Shown here: one piece after another, positions 57,462-64,000 of the stretch
Numbering within the stretch: position 1 is the first letter of the stretch
How the letters are laid out: each line of letters begins with the position of its first letter
NCBI GenBank assembly: GCA_938002255.1
Contig: CALLAL010000002.1
Coordinates: 1-64,000, forward strand
Length of the DNA stretch: 64,000 nt
Reading direction: 5' to 3'
From: an uncultured bacterium
GTDB lineage: Bacteria > Desulfobacterota > BSN033 > UBA1163
Made by a program: the position numbers and the translations under genes
The notes under the pieces: generated by a model
Seen by the model: only the letters and a program-made list of their open reading frames with translations
What the model was told of the DNA's origin: nothing
The model's database searches: none

Positions 57462-57995
57462 CTATTTTTTCCTTTCCTCTCGCGAGGGAGGGATAATCGT
57501 CGTGCTCACCCGTCCTCCCTTTCCTCCCTCGACAATGCTTCGTTCTTCATCAACCAAGTAAATCACCCGTTCTCCCCGGACGACATTCTCTCCTTCTCGG
57601 AGAGTGGCCTCTCCTTCGAGGACAATCTTATTTTCATTCTGCAGGAAAATCGCTTTTTGACAGGTGGCGCGCCGATCCAGTTGAACGATTTTGACGTTGC
57701 CCGTTGCCACAATCTCCTTCATCTTTTTCATTTCTGCATCGTAATAAACGACGACCATATTTGCATACAGGGTGGCCTCCTCCTGCTTGGCCACGACATT
57801 CCCTTTGAAGGTAATTCGATTCTGTTTCTGGTCTCCCTCGACCGTATCGGAGGTAATTTCAATCGGAGACCGGGATGTGGTAAATCCTAACCCCTTGGCT
57901 ATGCCCCCTTTCCTCTCCTGAGCCAGTGCATGGGGGAGAAAGAAAACAGACCAACAGATCAGGAGAAGAAGGGTCTTTCTTTGAAGTGATCTCAT
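57462..57995 (-). CDS. lptA: LPS transport periplasmic protein LptA
   Basis: This 177-aa protein has a signal peptide (about 1-25, cleavage after ALA) and an OstA-like beta-jellyroll with ITSDTVEGDQKQNRITFKGN and VVAKQEEATLYANM. It bridges the periplasm between LptC and LptD. The ATG at 57995 overlaps the lptC stop by 4 nt. Confidence 0.92.
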   Translation of the reverse strand: MRSLQRKTLLLLICWSVFFLPHALAQERKGGIAKGLGFTTSRSPIEITSDTVEGDQKQNRITFKGNVVAKQEEATLYANMVVVYYDAEMKKMKEIVATGNVKIVQLDRRATCQKAIFLQNENKIVLEGEATLREGENVVRGERVIYLVDEERSIVEGGKGGRVSTTIIPPSREERKK

Positions 57996-58573
57996 CCTTT
58001 TCTTCCTCCCTTCCACTGAGTTTTGACCTGACCGAGTACCTTAAACGTTTTGGAATCCAGATCAATGAGCATTCCGATTCCAGTCAGGTGTATCTGTTCC
58101 CCTTCCAATTGAATGGGGTCCGATGTTTGGACCTGCTTCTTGGAATGTTGATAAGAAACCGAATGGGTTGTCAATCGGTATCCCTCCGCCGAAGTAAACG
58201 TCACATTCCCTGCCAATTCCATATCTTTGGTTACTTGATGAATCTTCCCCTGATGACCGGTCAAAGTATAGATTCGCCCCTCTTTGGAATAATAGACGAC
58301 TTTCACATCTTCTAACAAAAGCACGTTTTCTTCCTGATAATGAGAGAGGGTTTTGGCTTCAAGTTCCCAAATTTTTTGACCGTGTTTTTCCTCCACAAAA
58401 TGAATCTTTTCCAGTCGCTGATCCGCTCCTTCAGTGGAGATGACTCCATGGGCTTCTGTCCGTTCCAACGTCTGGTTTCTCTCCCGGAGATTAACCCACA
58501 GGCTGACCCCAACAACGCCACCGAGGAGGAAAAGGGAGAGCAACATCGCTATCTTCAATCTTTTCATAGCCAT
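57992..58573 (-). CDS. lptC: LPS export protein LptC
   Basis: This 193-aa protein has one N-terminal membrane anchor (about 6-26) and a periplasmic OstA-like domain with LEAKTLSHYQEENVLLLEDV. It passes LPS from LptB2FG to LptA. The start is uncertain (ATG at 58573 or 58567), as no strong Shine-Dalgarno site is present. It lies 10 nt after kdsD. Confidence 0.9.
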   Translation of the reverse strand: MAMKRLKIAMLLSLFLLGGVVGVSLWVNLRERNQTLERTEAHGVISTEGADQRLEKIHFVEEKHGQKIWELEAKTLSHYQEENVLLLEDVKVVYYSKEGRIYTLTGHQGKIHQVTKDMELAGNVTFTSAEGYRLTTHSVSYQHSKKQVQTSDPIQLEGEQIHLTGIGMLIDLDSKTFKVLGQVKTQWKGGRKG

Positions 58574-58583
58574 ACCAGAAGGC

Positions 58584-59558
58584 TTACACCACACCTGCTT
58601 TTAAAAGATCGTGGAGATGGATGATGCCAATGGGCACTTTGTCTCCTGCCTTTTCAAATACAAAAAGGGAAGTAATCGAATACTCTTCCATTTTTTGAAC
58701 GGCTTGAGCAGCAAGAGCGTCCTTCTCAATCCATTTGGGATTTCTCGTCATCACCGCAGCGGCAGTTCTTTGAAGGAGGTCTTCATATTTCTCAAGGGCC
58801 CGCCTCAGATCTCCATCGGTAATGACGCCCACCAGATGACCCTCTTCATTACACACCGCTGTGACGCCCAGGCGTTTTGAAGTAATTTCAAAGATGACGT
58901 CTTTCATCAAGGCTCTCTCAAAGACCTTTGGAAAGGCCTCGCCGGAATGCATCAGTTCCACCACACGCAACAGAAGCCTCTTCCCTAAAGCACCTCCTGG
59001 ATGAAGTAACGCAAAATCCTCTTTCTTGAATCCTCTCTTGACCATCAGGGCTACGGCCAGGGCATCGCCGATGGCAAGGGTGGCGGTTGTGCTCGCCGTG
59101 GGAGCCAGGTTCAAGGGACAGGCCTCCTCTTTGACCGCAATATCCAAATGTACATCTCCGGCAGTGGCAAGCGTTGATCTCTTGTTTCCAGTCAAAGCAA
59201 TCAATCGATTCCCGTACCGCTTGAGAAGGGGAAGAACTTCTAGCAATTCTCGTGTCTCACCACTGTTTGAAATCCCGATCACCACATCTTCCTTCGCCAG
59301 CATCCCGAAATCTCCGTTTAACCCCTCTGCCGGATGGAGAAAGAAGGCAGGAGTCCCTGTGCTGGCAAAGGTAGAAGCAATCTTCCTTCCTACCAACCCC
59401 GATTTTCCCATTCCCATCAGCACGACCCTTCCCTTGCAATAGTAAAGAAGATCAACCGCTTTCGTAAATTGATCATCCAGCCTTTCCAACAGATCGAGAA
59501 TAGATTGGGCTTCAATCCTCAAGACGCGTTTGGCCTCTTCAATTACATTCACATCCAT
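58584..59558 (-). CDS. kdsD: Arabinose-5-phosphate isomerase
   Basis: This 324-aa enzyme makes arabinose 5-phosphate, the KDO precursor. An SIS domain (about 35-170; GMGKSGLVGRKIASTFASTG) is followed by two CBS domains (205-320). It fits with the lpt genes downstream as one LPS unit. Confidence 0.94.
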   Translation of the reverse strand: MDVNVIEEAKRVLRIEAQSILDLLERLDDQFTKAVDLLYYCKGRVVLMGMGKSGLVGRKIASTFASTGTPAFFLHPAEGLNGDFGMLAKEDVVIGISNSGETRELLEVLPLLKRYGNRLIALTGNKRSTLATAGDVHLDIAVKEEACPLNLAPTASTTATLAIGDALAVALMVKRGFKKEDFALLHPGGALGKRLLLRVVELMHSGEAFPKVFERALMKDVIFEITSKRLGVTAVCNEEGHLVGVITDGDLRRALEKYEDLLQRTAAAVMTRNPKWIEKDALAAQAVQKMEEYSITSLFVFEKAGDKVPIGIIHLHDLLKAGVV

Positions 59559-59598
59559 GGTCTATCATCCCTTGCCTTTGGCTTCCCTTTTTTCCCTC

Positions 59599-62522
<2,924 letters not shown>

Positions 62523-62581
62523 TCCTTAACCCAATTCAAGAACTTCGTAAGATTTATCACAAAGGATTGGAAGTCCAAATT

Positions 62582-62624
62582 TAACGAATGGTAACGTATA
62601 ATTTTTCTTTTGCGTCATTCGTTA
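62582..62624. promoter_or_regulatory. 9-bp inverted repeat in the apgM leader
   Basis: TAACGAATG (62582-62590) and CATTCGTTA (62616-62624) flank a 25-nt AT-rich spacer, about 60 nt before the apgM start and downstream of the promoter. Could be an operator or a leader hairpin. Confidence 0.4.
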
Positions 62625-62648
62625 TCATTTGTGTGATTTATTCTTTTC

Positions 62649-62677
62649 TAAATATACCATAAACTTACAAATGTCAA
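62649..62677 (-). promoter_or_regulatory. Sigma-70-type promoter of the apgM-pyrG-kdsD-lpt unit
   Basis: Minus-strand TTGACA (62677-62672), 17-nt spacer, TATTTA (62654-62649); TATATT two bases earlier is an alternative -10. The leader to apgM is about 120 nt. Confidence 0.55.
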
Positions 62678-62765
62678 ATGAAAAAGGGAAACTGAAAGCA
62701 AAAGATATGCCAATTCAAGGAGGGCTTTAAGCCATCAGAAGGGCTAGGAAAGGTCCACAATGCCT

Positions 62766-63902
62766 TTACCGGCGTATCTTTGGAAAGACGGTCCATCTCA
62801 AATAATGGACGATCCTCTCCATTTCCATTCTTATCTCTCGCCGGATTCTTTCATCGGTATTAGGGGTAAAAGTGGACTTCCCTAATCGATCTTCAACGAT
62901 CCCTTGTTTAGAGGCAAATTCAAGGTAGGCAGGAGGAAGTTTGTCCTCCAGTTCCACTCCATTCATGACCGCCCAGGCCAGAGCCCATGCCCTTGCTACA
63001 TTGGACAGATCATATCCTCCCCCTCCTAAAGCAACCCAACGCGGGGCTAAGGTTTTGATCCGCCTTATCACTTTTTCAAAACCGTAGAGGGAGAGATGAA
63101 GGTGCGTTAACGGATCGCTTTCAAACGTATCCACTCCTAATTGGGTCACCACAATATCGGGAGAAAAATATTCGATCAATTCAGGAACAACCTCCTCAAA
63201 TGCCCAGAGATAATTTTCGTCATCCGTGTACGCCGGAAATGGAAGATTCACAGAAAACCCTTCTCCTTTGCCCCTGCCTATTTCATATTCAAACCCTGTG
63301 CCCGGAAAAAGTGAATCTCCCGATTCATGAAGGGAGATGGTAAGGACCTGATCGGTCTCGTAGAAGGCCTGCTGGACACCATCGCCATGATGGGCATCCA
63401 AATCGAGATACACCACCCTCATCCCTCTTTGGACCAGCCTTGAGATTCCGATGACCGGATCATTAATGTAACAGAATCCAGACGCCCTTGCTCGCAGGGC
63501 GTGGTGCAGCCCACCGGCCATGTTGAAGGCAATGGCTCCTTTCCCATCAGCGACAAAATCAACGGCCTGGAGTGTGGCACCGGTGATCAAAAGCGACCAA
63601 TCGAAAAGACCTGGAAAGATCGGATTGTCCCCTGGACCAAGCCCGTACAGGTAAGCTTCTCCGATCCCCTGGCCACGATTTGCATACTTCAGAATCTCTA
63701 TATACTCTTTGCTGTGGAAAAGGGCTAAATCTTTTTCTGTTGCTTTTTGGGTAGGAATAAGTTCAGCAGTAGGAATGTCCAAAAGCCCATAGGCCTTGAT
63801 CAATTCGAAGGCCAGTTTAAGTCGAATCACCCGAAGGGGATGCATGGGCCCATAATCATAATCAAGATACGCATCGGTATAGATCAACGCATTCTTCAAC
63901 AT
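62766..63902 (-). CDS. Histone-deacetylase-family protein, AcuC-like
   Basis: This 378-aa zinc-dependent deacetylase has MHPLRVIRL near the N-terminus, the metal-site DLDAHHGDGV stretch, the LGVDTFESDPLTHL loop and the GGGGYD motif. Relatives such as AcuC deacetylate acetyl-CoA synthetase or polyamines. The residues that bind zinc (Asp-x-His and the later Asp) are present. It lies 10 nt after a partial upstream gene. Confidence 0.9.
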   Translation of the reverse strand: MLKNALIYTDAYLDYDYGPMHPLRVIRLKLAFELIKAYGLLDIPTAELIPTQKATEKDLALFHSKEYIEILKYANRGQGIGEAYLYGLGPGDNPIFPGLFDWSLLITGATLQAVDFVADGKGAIAFNMAGGLHHALRARASGFCYINDPVIGISRLVQRGMRVVYLDLDAHHGDGVQQAFYETDQVLTISLHESGDSLFPGTGFEYEIGRGKGEGFSVNLPFPAYTDDENYLWAFEEVVPELIEYFSPDIVVTQLGVDTFESDPLTHLHLSLYGFEKVIRRIKTLAPRWVALGGGGYDLSNVARAWALAWAVMNGVELEDKLPPAYLEFASKQGIVEDRLGKSTFTPNTDERIRREIRMEMERIVHYLRWTVFPKIRR

Positions 63903-63912
63903 AAAAGAGGCC

Positions 63913-64000
63913 TTAAAGGTTAAGGTATTCCAGTACAGCCTCTTTCTTTGGAGGCAGAGAAGTGGGTTTTTCTAAGACTCGAATAGCAATATCTGGGTCT
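63913..64000 (-). CDS. C-terminal end of an unidentified gene (partial)
   Basis: One frame on the minus strand stays open from the window edge and ends with 28 codons reading ...AIRVLEKP..LPPKKEAVLEYLNL then TAA, 10 nt before the AcuC-like start. Codon use is normal. The product cannot be named from so little; a link to acetate or acyl-CoA metabolism is only suggested by the neighbour. Confidence 0.55.
   Translation of the reverse strand, partial: DPDIAIRVLEKPTSLPPKKEAVLEYLNL

Overview
The window looks like a piece of a mid-GC, Gram-negative anaerobe of the Deltaproteobacteria/Desulfobacterota type. The grounds are LPS export and KDO genes (lptABC, kdsD), the block lptB-rpoN-hpf-ptsN-hprK-rapZ-EIIA-HPr-EI, a membrane pyrophosphatase, a Liv-type ABC transporter, molybdenum hydroxylases, and a sigma-54 promoter placed ahead of a cyclic-di-GMP riboswitch. 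The lineage is inferred from gene content and order; no rRNA is present.

Region 1 (1-18.8 kb, minus strand). A gene cut by the window edge encodes a secreted solute-binding type sensor domain. Upstream of it lies one long co-directional gene block of about 17.6 kb: an IclR regulator, a five-gene branched-chain-amino-acid-type ABC transporter (livK-H-M-G-F), two sets of xanthine-dehydrogenase-family Mo/FAD/2Fe-2S subunits, an ornithine-type carbamoyltransferase, a dihydropyrimidinase/hydantoinase, an aspartate-type carbamoyltransferase and carbamate kinase. Together they read as a catabolic unit: import a nitrogenous substrate, hydroxylate it, open the ring, split off carbamoyl phosphate and make ATP with carbamate kinase. 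A consensus TTGACA-N17-TATTGT promoter with nearby palindromes precedes iclR.

Region 2 (19-32 kb, mixed strands). This holds a small membrane protein, a CDF transporter, a TPR protein, ychF, a diadenylate cyclase domain protein, and the set ispE-tRNA-Gln-prs-rplY-pth-hppA. Between trxB and a NifU-like gene lies the most interesting locus (29.78-30.60 kb): sigma-54 promoter, then a c-di-GMP-I riboswitch with a very long P2 arm, then an intrinsic terminator, then two tandem tiny proteins that share one four-cysteine pattern, then a second terminator.

Region 3 (32.2-41.5 kb). A plus-strand set runs ndk-rlmN, mtnP, a Mut7-C protein, rsmD, coaD and a double HAD-phosphatase fusion. After it come a broken aldo/keto reductase fragment, a PAC2 protein, a 170-nt structured intergenic element, an alpha/beta hydrolase, purC and a CDP-alcohol phosphatidyltransferase.

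Region 4 (41.5-64 kb, all minus). In transcription order: acuC-like deacetylase, apgM, pyrG, kdsD, lptC, lptA, lptB, rpoN, hpf, ptsN, hprK, rapZ, EIIA-Man, HPr, EI, metK, ahcY, an RND adaptor and pump, and ispG. The PTS proteins come without any sugar permease and appear regulatory.
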